Source of the DNA: JBDTSW01 sp963758845
GTDB lineage: Bacteria > Actinomycetota > Thermoleophilia > Solirubrobacterales > 70-9
Reading direction: 5' to 3'
Length of the DNA stretch: 64,000 nt
Assembly (NCBI GenBank): GCA_963758845.1
Contig: CAVWWX010000002.1
Location: 1,798,001-1,862,000 of the forward strand
A program made the translations under genes and the position numbers. Shown in pieces: positions 42,072 to 55,945 of the stretch (positions are counted from its first letter, which is position 1; every line of letters starts with the position of its first letter). The notes under the pieces are model-generated. The model had not been told where the DNA came from, did no database searches, and worked only from the letters and a program-made list of their open reading frames with translations.

Positions 42072-44413
42072 GCGCCGCGCCTGCCGCGGCCGCGCTTGCC
42101 CTCCAAGCCGCCCTCGGTGCCGGGAGCGGGGGGGTCATCCGTGGGCGGCTCGACCGGTTCCACGGGCTCCACTGGCTCGACCGGGACCTCCTCGACCGGC
42201 GCGACGGGCTCCACTGGCTCGACCGGGACCTCCTCGACCGGCGCGACATACTCCTCCTCGGTCACCGGGTCGTCGGCCTCCTCCTCAGCCTTGCGCGCCG
42301 CCTGAAGCTCCTCCCAGGCCTCGACTACGTCGCTGAAGATCAATGCCGGGAAGGTCCCACCGTCAACCGGGGCCCCGGCGAACTCGGTCAGCATGGGCTT
42401 GACGGCGTCGGCGTGGCCCACCCACACGGCGACCGTGATCTCGTCGGTGGCGCCGACGAACCAGGCGTCGCCGTTGTCGTCGGTGGTGCCGGTCTTACCC
42501 CACGTCGGCTCGGTCGTCGCCGCGTTCTCACCGGTGCCGGACTCGACGACCGTCTCGAGGATCCCGGTCGCGGTGGTCGCCACCTCGGGCGGGACTGCCT
42601 CGTCGTAGAGGACCTTGTTCTGGCCGCTGGTGCCGTCGGCGGTCTTGGCGTACTCATCGTCGCCGTCCTCGGGCCCCTTCACCGACTCGATGCCAAGCGG
42701 TCCGCCGCCCGACGCCGCGAGAGTCCCCGAGACCCGGCGACCGTCGTTGGCCAGGCTGTTGTAGGCGTGAGCCATCTCCAGCGGAGTCACTCCGACCTCG
42801 AGCCCGCCGAGGATGAGCGCTGGGTTGTAGGGCTGAAACTCGCCGCCGTCGATCGAGTACTTGTTCGCCGTCGAGAGGTCCGTCTCGATCCCAAGCTCTT
42901 CCGCGGTAGCGGCGACGTTCGCGGGGCCGACCTGAGTCCCGACCTGGGCATAGACGGAGTTGTCCGAGTAGGTCGTGGCCGTGGACAACGAGGCCGACCC
43001 CAGGTAGCTGTCGTCGTAGTTGCTGACCTCGAACAGGTCGGGGAGCCTCTCCGTCTTGCCGTTCTTCTTCTCGACCTCGACCTCGTACGGGATCTCCTGC
43101 GGGGCCGAGGCGAACACCTCCTCAGGCGAGCGCCCCTGGTCGAGCGCGGTCACCAGGGTGAACGGCTTGAACGAGGAGCCCGGCTGGCGGCGGCCGTTTG
43201 TCGCCAGGTTGAACGGTTCCTTCTCGAAGTCGTTGCCGCCGACCATGGCGCGGACCCCGGCGTTCACGTTGTCGAGGACGACGATGGAGGCTGTGGGCTC
43301 GATGCCGGCGAGCCGGCTGGCCGCGATCCCCTCGACCTCGCGCTGGAAGTCCAGGTCCAGGGTCGACGTCACCTCGAGCCCGCCGGCGAACGCCTCGCCG
43401 GCCCCGTACTGGTCGACCAGCTGCTGGCGCAGCCAGGACGTGAAGTACGGGGCGGCTGAGTCCTCGGCGGGAGGTGCGACCTCGGACGGAACTGGGATCT
43501 GCTCCTGCTCGTACTGGGGCAGGCTCTCGCTCGCGATGAACCCCTGCTCGGCCATCTTCGCCAGGACCAGGTTGCGCCGCTCGAGCGCGGACTCGGGGTT
43601 CGCCCGCGGCGAGTAAGCGCTGGGAGAGGAGATGATCCCCGCCAGCATCGCGGCCTCCCAGGGCAGAAGCTGCGATGCGCAGGACTCGCCGGCATCCTCC
43701 CCTTCCTCGTCGAGGTTCTCGCCGCAGTTGGGGTGCTCGCTGCCGAAGTAGGTCTTGGCCGCAGCCTCGATCCCGTAGGCGCCCTCGCCGAAGTAGATCG
43801 AGTTGAGGTACTCGGTAAGGATCTTGTCCTTGTTCCAGTTGCGCTCGAGCTGGTAGGCGAGCGCCGCCTCGCGGAGCTTCTGGAGGATGGTCCGGCTGTC
43901 CTGGGCGGCGAGCGCGTTCTTCACGAACTGCTGGGTGATCGTCGAACCACCCTGCTGGGCCGAGCCCGAGAGGACGTCCTGGTAGAGCGCTCGGGCGATC
44001 CCCTGGAAGTCGACGCCCCGGTGCTCGTAGAAACGCTCGTCCTCGATCGCGACGACCGCCTCCTTCATCGTCGGCGCGATCTGGTCGGACTCGACGATGA
44101 TGCGCCCCTCGTTGTTGGTGAGGGTCGCCAGCTTCTCCCCGTTGCGGTCGAGGACGACAGAGTTCTGGGCGGCGTCGTACTGGGCGCGGCTCTCGAGGGC
44201 CGGCAGGTCCTGGGCGACGGCCATCATGATCCCGAAGACCCACGAGACCACCGCGAGGAAGGAGAGGCCGAGCAGGACGATGGCCATCCGCAGCTTCTTC
44301 ATGCGCGGCTTGCCGTTGCCGTTTCCGTTTCGGCTGTCCAAGCGCTCGACACCGGCGTCATCGCCGCTGTCGTTGCCGCGCAAGCGCGCGCTGAACTTAC
44401 GAATCGAAGCCAT
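42047..44413 (-). CDS. class A penicillin-binding protein (transglycosylase/transpeptidase)
   Basis: A 788-residue bifunctional peptidoglycan synthase. It has a cytoplasmic N-tail with SRNGNGNGK, a signal anchor (RMAIVLLGLSFLAVVSWVFGI) near residues 40-60, and a GT51 glycosyltransferase domain with AIEDERFYEHRGVDFQGIARAL, GGSTITQQFVKN and LNSIYFGEGAYGIEAA. The transpeptidase has the SxxK motif in PGSSFKPFTL, the second motif YSDNS, and KTG in WGKTGTTDD. The C-terminal tail is acidic and Pro-rich with V-E-P repeats, ending in a basic cluster (GKRGRGRRG). The ATG is at 44413. It belongs to the PBP1A/PonA group. Confidence 0.95.
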   Translation of the reverse strand: MASIRKFSARLRGNDSGDDAGVERLDSRNGNGNGKPRMKKLRMAIVLLGLSFLAVVSWVFGIMMAVAQDLPALESRAQYDAAQNSVVLDRNGEKLATLTNNEGRIIVESDQIAPTMKEAVVAIEDERFYEHRGVDFQGIARALYQDVLSGSAQQGGSTITQQFVKNALAAQDSRTILQKLREAALAYQLERNWNKDKILTEYLNSIYFGEGAYGIEAAAKTYFGSEHPNCGENLDEEGEDAGESCASQLLPWEAAMLAGIISSPSAYSPRANPESALERRNLVLAKMAEQGFIASESLPQYEQEQIPVPSEVAPPAEDSAAPYFTSWLRQQLVDQYGAGEAFAGGLEVTSTLDLDFQREVEGIAASRLAGIEPTASIVVLDNVNAGVRAMVGGNDFEKEPFNLATNGRRQPGSSFKPFTLVTALDQGRSPEEVFASAPQEIPYEVEVEKKNGKTERLPDLFEVSNYDDSYLGSASLSTATTYSDNSVYAQVGTQVGPANVAATAEELGIETDLSTANKYSIDGGEFQPYNPALILGGLEVGVTPLEMAHAYNSLANDGRRVSGTLAASGGGPLGIESVKGPEDGDDEYAKTADGTSGQNKVLYDEAVPPEVATTATGILETVVESGTGENAATTEPTWGKTGTTDDNGDAWFVGATDEITVAVWVGHADAVKPMLTEFAGAPVDGGTFPALIFSDVVEAWEELQAARKAEEEADDPVTEEEYVAPVEEVPVEPVEPVAPVEEVPVEPVEPVEPVEPPTDDPPAPGTEGGLEGKRGRGRRGAQPAGADR
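42162..42245. repeat. two perfect 42-bp tandem repeats
   Basis: The 42-bp unit at 42162-42203 is repeated exactly at 42204-42245 inside the 3' end of the PBP gene. It encodes a 14-residue unit rich in Val, Glu and Pro (VAPVEEVPVEPVEP). Perfect identity implies recent duplication and a possible site of length variation. Confidence 0.85.
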
Positions 44414-44597
44414 CTGTCAGGAATCCGCGAGCATTGACGGTGCCGGCCCGGCTGGGCTCTGAGGCCCGCCGGCCGCCGCCGTTGCGACGTGCGCCTGCAC
44501 GACGTGCGTCCAGGAAGAGCAGCCAGTCGCCCGCTAGCCGGGGCGGCATTCTAGCAATGGCCCTCCCTGGCCAGGCGGGGCACCGGGACCCCTGGAA

Positions 44598-44603
44598 TAG
44601 CAT
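44598..44603 (+). promoter_or_regulatory. -10 box of leaderless tyrS promoter
   Basis: TAGCAT lies 7 nt before the tyrS ATG at 44611. It favours that start over the ATG at 44602, which overlaps the box. Confidence 0.4.
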
Positions 44604-44610
44604 GCCGCCG

Positions 44611-45789
44611 ATGAGCGAACCCCGCGACGACGAGGCGGCGAACGCCCTGCTGAGGGGGTCCGTCGAGGCGCTTCCCGAGGGCCGGCTGGCCGAGCAGCTC
44701 GCGCTCGGAAGGGCCCTGCGGGTGAAGCTGGGAATCGATCCGACTGCCCCGGACATCCATCTCGGGCACTGCGTCCAGCTCCAGAAGCTGCGGGAGTTCC
44801 AGGATGCGGGCCACACGGTGGTGCTGATCATCGGGGACGTGACCGCCCGGGTCGGTGATCCCAGTGGGCGCTCGTCCGAGCGCCCCGTCCTCAGCCTCGA
44901 GCAGATCCGGGCCAACGCCGAGACCTTCCAGGAGCAGGCGTTCAAGGTGCTCGATCGCGACCGGACCGAGGTCCGGTTCAACGGCGAGTGGCTCAACATG
45001 GGAAGCGAGGAGCTGTTCGGGCTGGTGCGGCGCTTCACGGTGGCCCGCCTCCTCGAGCGCGACGACTTCACGAAGCGGATGGAGCGCTCTGAGGCGATCT
45101 CGGCCCTCGAGCTGCTCTACCCGGTGCTGCAGGGCTACGACTCCGTCGCGATCGATGCGGACGTCGAGCTCGGCGGCACCGACCAGAAGTTCAATCTGCT
45201 GTTCGGCCGTGACGTCCAGGACTCCTTCGGCGTGCCGGCGCAGTCGGTCCTCACCATGCCGATCCTGCCCGGGACCGACGGGGTCCGGCGGATGTCCAAG
45301 TCCCTCGGGAACTACGTCGGCGTCACGGACCCGCCGGACGAGATGTTCGGGAAGCTCATGAGCGTCCCCGACGACGTGATGGGCCAGTACTTCCTGCTGC
45401 TCTTGGGCGACGAGCCTTCGGCCGGCGCCCCCGCCGTGGATGCGAAGCGCGAGCTGGCGCGCCGCCTGGTGGACCGCTTCCACGGCGACGGCGTGGGGGG
45501 GACCGCCGAGGATCACTTCGACCAGGTGCACGTCCGCCGCGAGGTGCCGGACGACGTGCCGACGACCGAGCTCGAGCCCGACGCCGAGGGCATGGTGCAT
45601 CTCCCGGCGCTGATCGCCGGCGCCTTCGGGGTCTCCCGCGGCGAGGCCAGGCGGCTGCTGGCCCAGGGCGGCGTGCGAGTCGACGGCGAGCCGCTCGAGG
45701 CCGCTACCCTCGACGTACCGGCGGCCGAGCTCGCGGGGCGGATCCTGCAGGTCGGCAAGCGCCGCTTTGCACGCCTAATCGACGCCTAG
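44611..45789 (+). CDS. tyrS: tyrosyl-tRNA synthetase
   Basis: A 392-residue class I aminoacyl-tRNA synthetase. KLGIDPTAPDIHLGHCVQLQKL contains the HIGH-type signature (HLGH), and RRMSKSLGNYVG is the KMSKS loop. LGGTDQKFNLLFGRDVQ marks the TyrRS clade with a GTDQKFN motif. The C-terminal S4 RNA-binding domain contains GVSRGEARRLLAQGGVRVDGEPL. The ATG at 44611 is preferred to 44602 because a TAGCAT box ends 7 nt upstream. The rRNA operon promoter overlaps its 3' end. Confidence 0.93.
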   Translation: MSEPRDDEAANALLRGSVEALPEGRLAEQLALGRALRVKLGIDPTAPDIHLGHCVQLQKLREFQDAGHTVVLIIGDVTARVGDPSGRSSERPVLSLEQIRANAETFQEQAFKVLDRDRTEVRFNGEWLNMGSEELFGLVRRFTVARLLERDDFTKRMERSEAISALELLYPVLQGYDSVAIDADVELGGTDQKFNLLFGRDVQDSFGVPAQSVLTMPILPGTDGVRRMSKSLGNYVGVTDPPDEMFGKLMSVPDDVMGQYFLLLLGDEPSAGAPAVDAKRELARRLVDRFHGDGVGGTAEDHFDQVHVRREVPDDVPTTELEPDAEGMVHLPALIAGAFGVSRGEARRLLAQGGVRVDGEPLEAATLDVPAAELAGRILQVGKRRFARLIDA

Positions 45790-45796
45790 CTATACT
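45767..45796 (+). promoter_or_regulatory. rRNA operon promoter
   Basis: TTGCAC (45767-45772), an 18-nt spacer and TATACT (45791-45796) form a strong promoter overlapping the end of tyrS. It lies about 275 nt upstream of the 16S gene. Confidence 0.65.
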
Positions 45797-46071
45797 GGCT
45801 GGTCGCCTTCGAGGCGGATCGAGCGTGGAGAGGAAGCCCCTCGACGCGCCCGGCACGGTCTTTGAAAACTGAGCAGCGCGTTGATCACGGTCGCCAGCGA
45901 TCGTGATCATCGACAGGTCTGACCCACCTCCGGTGCCTTTTCGCGGCCGGCGGTGGGCTAAGAACCTCGTCATGTCGCCCGCCATTCTGTGTACTTGGCG
46001 GGCAAACAAGTCAGGCATGACAGCTCTCCGGTCACCCGCAGTGGGTGGCCGATCGTGACTTTCAGTCACTT
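45797..46071 (+). other. rRNA operon leader with boxA-like site and hairpins
   Basis: No gene is present in this 275-nt leader. It contains TCTTTGAAAACTGAGCAG, typical of rrn leader/spacer antitermination regions, in the first third. Next is an inverted repeat, GATCACG...CGTGATC. Then there are nested stems GTCATG (45969-45974) with CATGAC (46016-46021) and GCCCGCCA (45977-45984) with TGGCGGGC (45996-46003). These probably act in antitermination and pre-16S processing. Confidence 0.55.
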
Positions 46072-47616
<1,545 letters not shown>

Positions 47617-47865
47617 CTAGGGAGATGGATGCCGTTCGACGCCATTCCGGCGCCGGCGGGTTCAACATCCTGGAATGTCGACCGGACCTGATCGGAGCGG
47701 CGCTCGAGCCTTGTGCTCGTGCCGGCGCTCCGCACGCTGCTCAGTTTTGAGAGACCGCCCGGCGGGAGGACCCCGTTGCCGGCCTCGGCGGAGCTTGAAA
47801 ACTGCACAAAGACCAATAACAAGATATCGCCCCACCTCACGTCTTCGGACGTGGGTGGAGCTCAC
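47617..47865 (+). other. 16S-23S internal spacer without tRNA
   Basis: A 249-nt spacer holding no tRNA gene. It contains a second TTGAAAACTGCACA antitermination-type sequence. GACCAATAACAAGATATC (47811-47828) is complementary, with a single mismatch, to 50866-50883 just after the 23S gene, so the two form the long RNase III-type processing stem of pre-23S RNA. Confidence 0.7.
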
Positions 47866-50865
<3,000 letters not shown>

Positions 50866-50929
50866 GATATCTTGTTCTTGGTCTGCGTGCAGTTTTCAAG
50901 CCCCGCTGGGGCCTGGCGTCTCTCACCGA

Positions 50930-51045
50930 TTTGGTGGCGATAGCGAGAGGGAAACACCTCTTCCCATTCCGAACAGAGCCGTTAAGCCTTTCAGCGCCGA
51001 TGGTACTTGGGGGGCAACCCCCTGGGAGAGTAGGTCGCCGCCAGT
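50930..51045 (+). rRNA. rrf: 5S ribosomal RNA
   Basis: A 116-nt 5S rRNA, starting TTTGGTGGCGATAGCG and ending GGTCGCCGCCAG; the two ends pair as the terminal helix. Internal CATTCCGAACAGAGCCGTTAAG is the conserved loop B/C region. Termini are approximate to 1-3 nt. It completes the 16S-23S-5S operon. Confidence 0.93.
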
Positions 51046-51053
51046 TCTTCGTT

Positions 51054-51081
51054 CGAGAGCCGCCCTTCGGGGCGGCTCTCG
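51054..51081 (+). terminator. rRNA operon terminator hairpin with UUCG loop
   Basis: A perfect 12-bp stem (CGAGAGCCGCCC with GGGCGGCTCTCG) closed by a C(TTCG)G tetraloop, 9 nt after 5S. There is no T-run, which is common in actinobacterial terminators. Confidence 0.8.
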
Positions 51082-51195
51082 GCGGTTCTGGAGCCCGCGC
51101 GGCGATCCCGTCCGATCGGACTCGCTACCGTTCCCGCCTTGGGGAAACCAGGTAGGGCCCTGAGCGATCAACGGGCAGGCAACACCACCTCGTAG

Positions 51196-52157
51196 GTGCG
51201 CGGCACGCGTAGCGCTCGCGTGCCTTTGGGTTGGCTGCCTGGGTGCGGGGGCCTTGGTCGCGGCGGCCGGCGACGCGCCGGCGCCCGCAACCGCGGCGCC
51301 CGGCGAGCGTGGGGAAGGGGGGCGCGATCCGAACCTCTGCCTGGACCGCCAGATCCGCAACGAGCGCAAGCTCAAGTGCCCGGACCTGAAGATGCGCTCG
51401 CCCTTCGACCTCGACCGGGCCAAGGTCGGGAACACCCCGGTGCTGAAGGCGGCCAACTCGATCGACAGCGTGGGGAACGGCCCCGCCGAGCTCTTCGGCA
51501 AGCGCAGCGGGCAGTACTCGATGAACGCCGACCAGCGGATCCGCAAGAAGGGCGGCGGTCGCATGCTCCGCGACACCAACGCCGACCTCTACTTCAAGTC
51601 GATCCCGGGCCAGGGGCGCTATTGGAAGTTCAAGGGCGCGGCGAAATTCTCGTTGTGGCTGCTCGACGGCCAGGGTGACCGCGTGCGCCGGGTCGAGGTC
51701 GGCCCGAAGCAGATCTACTGCCTGCGCGACCTCGAGCACACGCACCCGGGCATGAACGGCTCGCCAAACGGCCAGGTCTATCCGGCCTGCAGCCAGAACC
51801 CGTCGCGGCGGCGGGTGACGCTGGGCACCTCGGTCGGGTGGTCCGACGTCTATCCGAGCAGCTACCACGAGAACTGGATCGAGCTGAACGACATCCCGAA
51901 GCGGGGGTGCTACGCCTTCGTCCACATCGCCGACCCCGACAACGGCATCTACGAGAAGAACGAGGACAACAACGAGTCCTCGACGGTCGTCTACCTGACC
52001 CCGTCCGGCCGCTACAAGCCGGGACGCTGCCAGGGCGTCAACGACAGGGCGTTGCCGGACGCGCGAACGGCGGCGGACACCGAGGTTCCCAGCGGCGAGG
52101 ACGCCTACCCCTACCGGGCCGAGCGGGCCGCCCGCAGAGCTCAGGGCCGACGAGTAG
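51196..52157 (+). CDS. secreted lysyl-oxidase-fold protein without copper ligands (frameshifts near both ends)
   Basis: The core (51254 to about 52115) matches the lysyl oxidase family fold: LKCPDLKM, LYFKSIPGQGRYWKFKGAAKFSLWLL, KQIYCLRDLEHTHPG, LGTSVGWSDVYPSSYHENWIELNDIPKRGCYAFVHIADPDNGIYEKNEDNNESSTVVY. The His-rich copper loop of true lysyl oxidases is replaced by RYWKFKG, so oxidase activity is doubtful. A signal peptide (VALACLWVGCLGAGALVAAA) reads in the core frame but lacks a start; the nearest is GTG 51196 one frame away, implying an indel. Near the C-terminus, dropping one G at 52115-52117 or 52125-52127 gives PPAELRADE and the TAG at 52155. Exact ends are therefore uncertain. Confidence 0.65.
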
Positions 52158-52492
52158 CGCGCGATCGCGCCCCGGAGGTCGGCCGGGGCGGAGCGGGCCC
52201 CACAGGCGCCGCGGCGGGCCGTCGGGAGCGCCTCCCAGGCCGAGAGCCGGTGGGTCTTCCGGCGCTGGCCTTGCTCGCGACAGGGCCCGTCCGCGGGGAT
52301 CGGATCGAGCCCATAGGAGCCCAGCGTGGCGAGGTCGATCGTCAGGTCGACCGCGCCCAGGAGCTTCTGCCCGATGCCTCTTTCATGCCCGTGGAACATT
52401 GCGAGCGGCAGGCTAGGAGCGCTTCCGGACGGAAGCCCCCGGCTGCAACCCTTCTTGCATTTCGTGCCTGGAAGCGGGCGGAGGGACGCCGG
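52158..52492. other. 335-bp gap with no convincing gene
   Basis: Between the lysyl-oxidase-like gene and dnaE2. A minus-strand open frame from ATG 52399 reads as plausible protein for about 100 residues (GQKLLGAVDLTIDLATLGSYG ... APADLRGAIARYS), with a weak lytic-transglycosylase flavour, but it runs on antisense through the oxidase-like gene. It may be a remnant; no intact gene is claimed. Confidence 0.3.
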
Positions 52493-55400
52493 TCACCCGC
52501 GTCGGCCGAAGCTGTGGGGCTTGGGGGCGACCGCCTCCAGCTCCACGGCGCCGCCCGCTGCGGCGACCCGCCGCGGGGCCGCGTCCTCGTGATCGGGGGA
52601 GCGGCCGGTTTCGCGCTCCGCGGGTGGCTCGATGTGGCGCACCGGCGCCGCGGGCATGTCGGGTGTGGCGAGCGCCTCGAGCCTGCTGACGACCACGTTG
52701 GTCACGCCCTCGCGGCGCTCGAGCTTGCCGGCGACCCGCACGAACGAGGCGGTCCGCACCGCCAGGCGGTGGCGCTCGTAGGCAGGGGGGAGGACGACCA
52801 GGTTCACGACCCCCACCTCGTCCTCCAGCAGCATGAACACGACCCCCTTGGCGGTCGCCGGGCGCTGGCGCGCGACCACCATCCCGGCGATCTCCACGGC
52901 GGCGCCGTCGGAGGTCCGCTCGAGCTCCGCGCTCAGCACCAGGCCTTCGCCCAGGCCGGGGCGCATCAGCTCCATGGGGTGCGGCCCGAGGGTGATGCCG
53001 GTCGAGGCGTAGTCGGCCACGACCTCGTCCCACTCGCTCGGCTCGCGAAGCGGCGGCGACTCGGGCACCTGGAGCGGGAGGGAGAGCTGCCCGCCTCCGG
53101 CGCGCGTGGACTTGGCCACCCCGACCCGCCAGAGGTCGGCCCTGCGTCCCCTGCGCGATCGGCCACGTCGCTCGCCGCCTCGCCTCTGGGCGTCCGCGGC
53201 GCTGACGCCGATCCCCTCAAGCGCGCCGGCCCACGCCAGCTTCTCGAGCGCCTCGCGTCCCGCGCCCGAGCGCGAGGCGAGGTCGGCCAGCTTCCGGTAC
53301 CCGCCGCCCCGCTTGCGCTCGGCGACGAGCGCCTCCATCTCCTCCGCCCGCACCCCGTTGACATACCCCAGCCCGACCCGCACCCCCAGGTCGGCTTCGA
53401 CCGAGCACTCGACGGCGCTTCGGTTGACGTCGGGAGGCCGCACCTCGAAGCCGCGCCGCTGCGCCTCGTGGACCAGTGAGTCGGGCGGATAGAAGCCCAT
53501 CGGCTGCTCGTTCAACAGCGCGCACAGAAGCTCCTGGCCGTAGTGAACGCGCAGCCAGGTCGACTGGTAGGCGAGCAGCCCGAACGCCGCCGCGTGAGCC
53601 TTGGGAAAGCCGAAGCCCGAGAAGCCGACGACCTGCTGGAAGACGTGAGCGGCCACCTCGGGCGACGCCCCGCGCTCGACCGCGCCTGAGATGAAGCGCT
53701 CGCGGTGGGCGAGCAGCGCCTCCTCCGAGCGCTTGCGGCTCATCGCCCGGCGCAGGCCCTCGGCCTCGCCGGCGCTGAACCCGGCCATCGCCATCGCCAC
53801 CTGGATCACCTGCTCCTGGAAGACGATCGTGCCGAGCGTGTCGGCAAGGATCGGCTCCAGCGACGGGTGCGCGTAGGGGACCTCGTAGGAGGGGTTCTCG
53901 CGCAGCGCCTTCTTCCGGGCCAGGTAGGGATGGACCGCGCCGCCCTGGATCGGGCCGGGGCGGACCAGCGCCACCTGCACCGTCAGGTCGTCGAGGTCGC
54001 GGGGAAGGGTGCGCGGGAGCATCTGCATCTGGGCCCGGCTCTCGATCTGGAACACGCCCGTCGTCTCGGCCCGCTGGATCGCCTCGTAGGTGGCCTCGTC
54101 GTCCATTGGGATCCGCGACAGGTCGATCGACTCGCCGCGGACCCGCGCGATCTCGTCCACGCAGCGCTCGACCGCCGAGAGCATCCCCAGGCCCAGCAGG
54201 TCGATCTTCAGGAAGCCCGCGTCGGCGCAGGAGTCCTTGTCCCATTGCGCGATCCGCCGTCCCTCCATCGCCGCCGGCTGCACCGGGCAGATGTCCACCA
54301 GGGGCCGCGTGGACAGCACCATCCCGCCCGGATGCTGAGAGGCGTGGCGCGGCAGGCCCCACGCCTCGCGGGCCAGCTGGGCGAGCGCGCGCCAGCGCCC
54401 CGAGCGAGCGCGAGCCGAGCCGATCGCAAGCTCGAGGTCGGCGGCCACCGACTCGGGGCGGTCATACATGTCGACGGTGCGAGCGACGCGCTCGATCTCG
54501 CCCGGGGGCAGCCCGAGGGACTTGCCGAAGTCGCGCACCCCCGAGCGCGAGCGATAGCAGGCGAACGCGGCCACCAGCGCCGAGCGCTCGTCGCCGTAGC
54601 GCTCGTGGATCCGCGGGATCAGGCGCTCGCGGATGTCGCGCGGGAAGTCGAGGTCGATGTCGGGGGCCTCGGTGATCTCCTCGTTCAGGAAGCGGCCGAG
54701 GAAGAGCTCGTTTCGCACCGGGTCGATGTGCGAGAGGCCGGTGAGGTAGCAGACGACCGAGCTCACGCTCGAGCCCCGGCCCCGGCCGGGTGGGAGCAAC
54801 ATCCGGGCCGAGTCGCGGCCGCGGACCTCCACCGCAACCTCGCGCGCCAGCTCGAGGATGTCGAAGTGGAGCAGGAAGAAGCCCGAGAGGCCCAGCTTCC
54901 GGGTCAGGGCAAGCTCGTCCTCCAGCCGGCGGGTCGCCTGGGCGTACTCGGCCATGCCCGCGTAGCGATGCTCCAGCCGCGCCCGGCAGAGCTCGGCAAG
55001 CGCCCGGTCGGCGCCGGGATCCTCGGACCCGGGGTAGCGGTAGCCGAGGTCGCGGGTGAGGTCGAAGCCCGTGCGCTCGGCCATGCGGGCCGTCTCGGCG
55101 ACGGCGCCGGGGTGGTCGCGGAAGCGCTCGGCCATTTCGGCGGCGGTCGCCAGGTGCGCCGAGGAGTTGGCCCGGCGAAGCGGCTCGGTCTCCTCCAGCG
55201 AGCCGCGGAGCCTCACCGCGACCAGCGTGTCCTGGAGGGCAGCTCGCGACCGCTCGTGCGAGTGCACGTTCCCGGTGGCGACGCAGGGGACGCCCAGGCG
55301 GGCCGCCAGGCCCTCCAGCCAGCGGTTCCGGGCCCTGTCGTGCCGCCAGAAGGGCCGTTGCAGCTCGACCCGGAAGCGCTCGCCGAACGCCCGGACAAGG

Positions 55401-55945
55401 CGCCGGCCCAGCTCCTCGGCGCCGCGGGAGTCCACCGGCGAGGGCGCGCCGCCGGCCCGCGTGAAGGTGCCGGCGAGCGCCCCGTGGCGTGCGCAGCCTG
55501 ACAGGCAGGCCAGGCCGCCTGAGTGGCGCTCGATCTGCTCCAGCGAGACGGCGGGGGGGAGGGGATCCCGGTCCGGGCGTGGGCGCGTGTGGGCGTGAGC
55601 AGCGGTGAGGAGACGGCAGAGGTTGCGCCAGCCGGACGAGTCCTCGACGAGCAGGGTCAGGTGAAAGCAGCCCGGTGGGCAGTCCTCACGCAGGCCGTGG
55701 CGCGAAAGCGCCTCTGGGCGCTCGCCGGCGTAGGCCGTCACCTCGGCGCCCACGATGGGGCGGACGCCCTGCGCCTTGCACGCCTGGGCGAACTCCATCG
55801 CCCCGAAGACGCCGTCGTGATCGGTCAGCGCAAGCGCCTCGTGGCCCTGCCGGGCGGCGGCCAGCGCCAGCTCGCCGGGAAGGGACGCCCCGTCACCGAA
55901 CGAGAACGCCGAGTGGGAGTGGAGCTCGACATAGGCGTCACCCAC
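52493..55945 (-). CDS. dnaE2: error-prone DNA polymerase DnaE2
   Basis: An 1150-residue C-family polymerase of the DnaE2/ImuC type used in damage-induced mutagenesis. The N-terminal PHP domain opens YVELHSHSAFSFGDGAS and has LTDHDGVFGAMEFA. The palm contains RGRGSSVSSVVCYLTGLSHIDP and the catalytic Asp cluster EAPDIDLDFPRDIRERL. Further on are HASQHPGGMVL, FQIESRAQMQMLPR and FPKAHAAAFGLLAYQ. The C-terminal OB fold (EIAGMVVARQRPATAKGVVFMLLEDE) is present and the protein ends shortly after it, lacking a long beta-binding tail as DnaE2 does. The GTG at 55945 overlaps the upstream gene by 8 nt. Confidence 0.95.
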   Translation of the reverse strand: MGDAYVELHSHSAFSFGDGASLPGELALAAARQGHEALALTDHDGVFGAMEFAQACKAQGVRPIVGAEVTAYAGERPEALSRHGLREDCPPGCFHLTLLVEDSSGWRNLCRLLTAAHAHTRPRPDRDPLPPAVSLEQIERHSGGLACLSGCARHGALAGTFTRAGGAPSPVDSRGAEELGRRLVRAFGERFRVELQRPFWRHDRARNRWLEGLAARLGVPCVATGNVHSHERSRAALQDTLVAVRLRGSLEETEPLRRANSSAHLATAAEMAERFRDHPGAVAETARMAERTGFDLTRDLGYRYPGSEDPGADRALAELCRARLEHRYAGMAEYAQATRRLEDELALTRKLGLSGFFLLHFDILELAREVAVEVRGRDSARMLLPPGRGRGSSVSSVVCYLTGLSHIDPVRNELFLGRFLNEEITEAPDIDLDFPRDIRERLIPRIHERYGDERSALVAAFACYRSRSGVRDFGKSLGLPPGEIERVARTVDMYDRPESVAADLELAIGSARARSGRWRALAQLAREAWGLPRHASQHPGGMVLSTRPLVDICPVQPAAMEGRRIAQWDKDSCADAGFLKIDLLGLGMLSAVERCVDEIARVRGESIDLSRIPMDDEATYEAIQRAETTGVFQIESRAQMQMLPRTLPRDLDDLTVQVALVRPGPIQGGAVHPYLARKKALRENPSYEVPYAHPSLEPILADTLGTIVFQEQVIQVAMAMAGFSAGEAEGLRRAMSRKRSEEALLAHRERFISGAVERGASPEVAAHVFQQVVGFSGFGFPKAHAAAFGLLAYQSTWLRVHYGQELLCALLNEQPMGFYPPDSLVHEAQRRGFEVRPPDVNRSAVECSVEADLGVRVGLGYVNGVRAEEMEALVAERKRGGGYRKLADLASRSGAGREALEKLAWAGALEGIGVSAADAQRRGGERRGRSRRGRRADLWRVGVAKSTRAGGGQLSLPLQVPESPPLREPSEWDEVVADYASTGITLGPHPMELMRPGLGEGLVLSAELERTSDGAAVEIAGMVVARQRPATAKGVVFMLLEDEVGVVNLVVLPPAYERHRLAVRTASFVRVAGKLERREGVTNVVVSRLEALATPDMPAAPVRHIEPPAERETGRSPDHEDAAPRRVAAAGGAVELEAVAPKPHSFGRRG

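Noticed and set aside
47617..47865. tRNA gene in the 16S-23S spacer
   Set aside because: No cloverleaf, TTCRANY loop or CCA-adjacent stem could be found; the spacer holds antitermination and processing sequences only.
52158..53479. Continuation of the lysyl-oxidase-like frame to 53479
   Set aside because: It runs for over 1.3 kb antisense to the well-conserved dnaE2; the composition changes at about 52120, where a one-base correction gives a natural stop at 52155.
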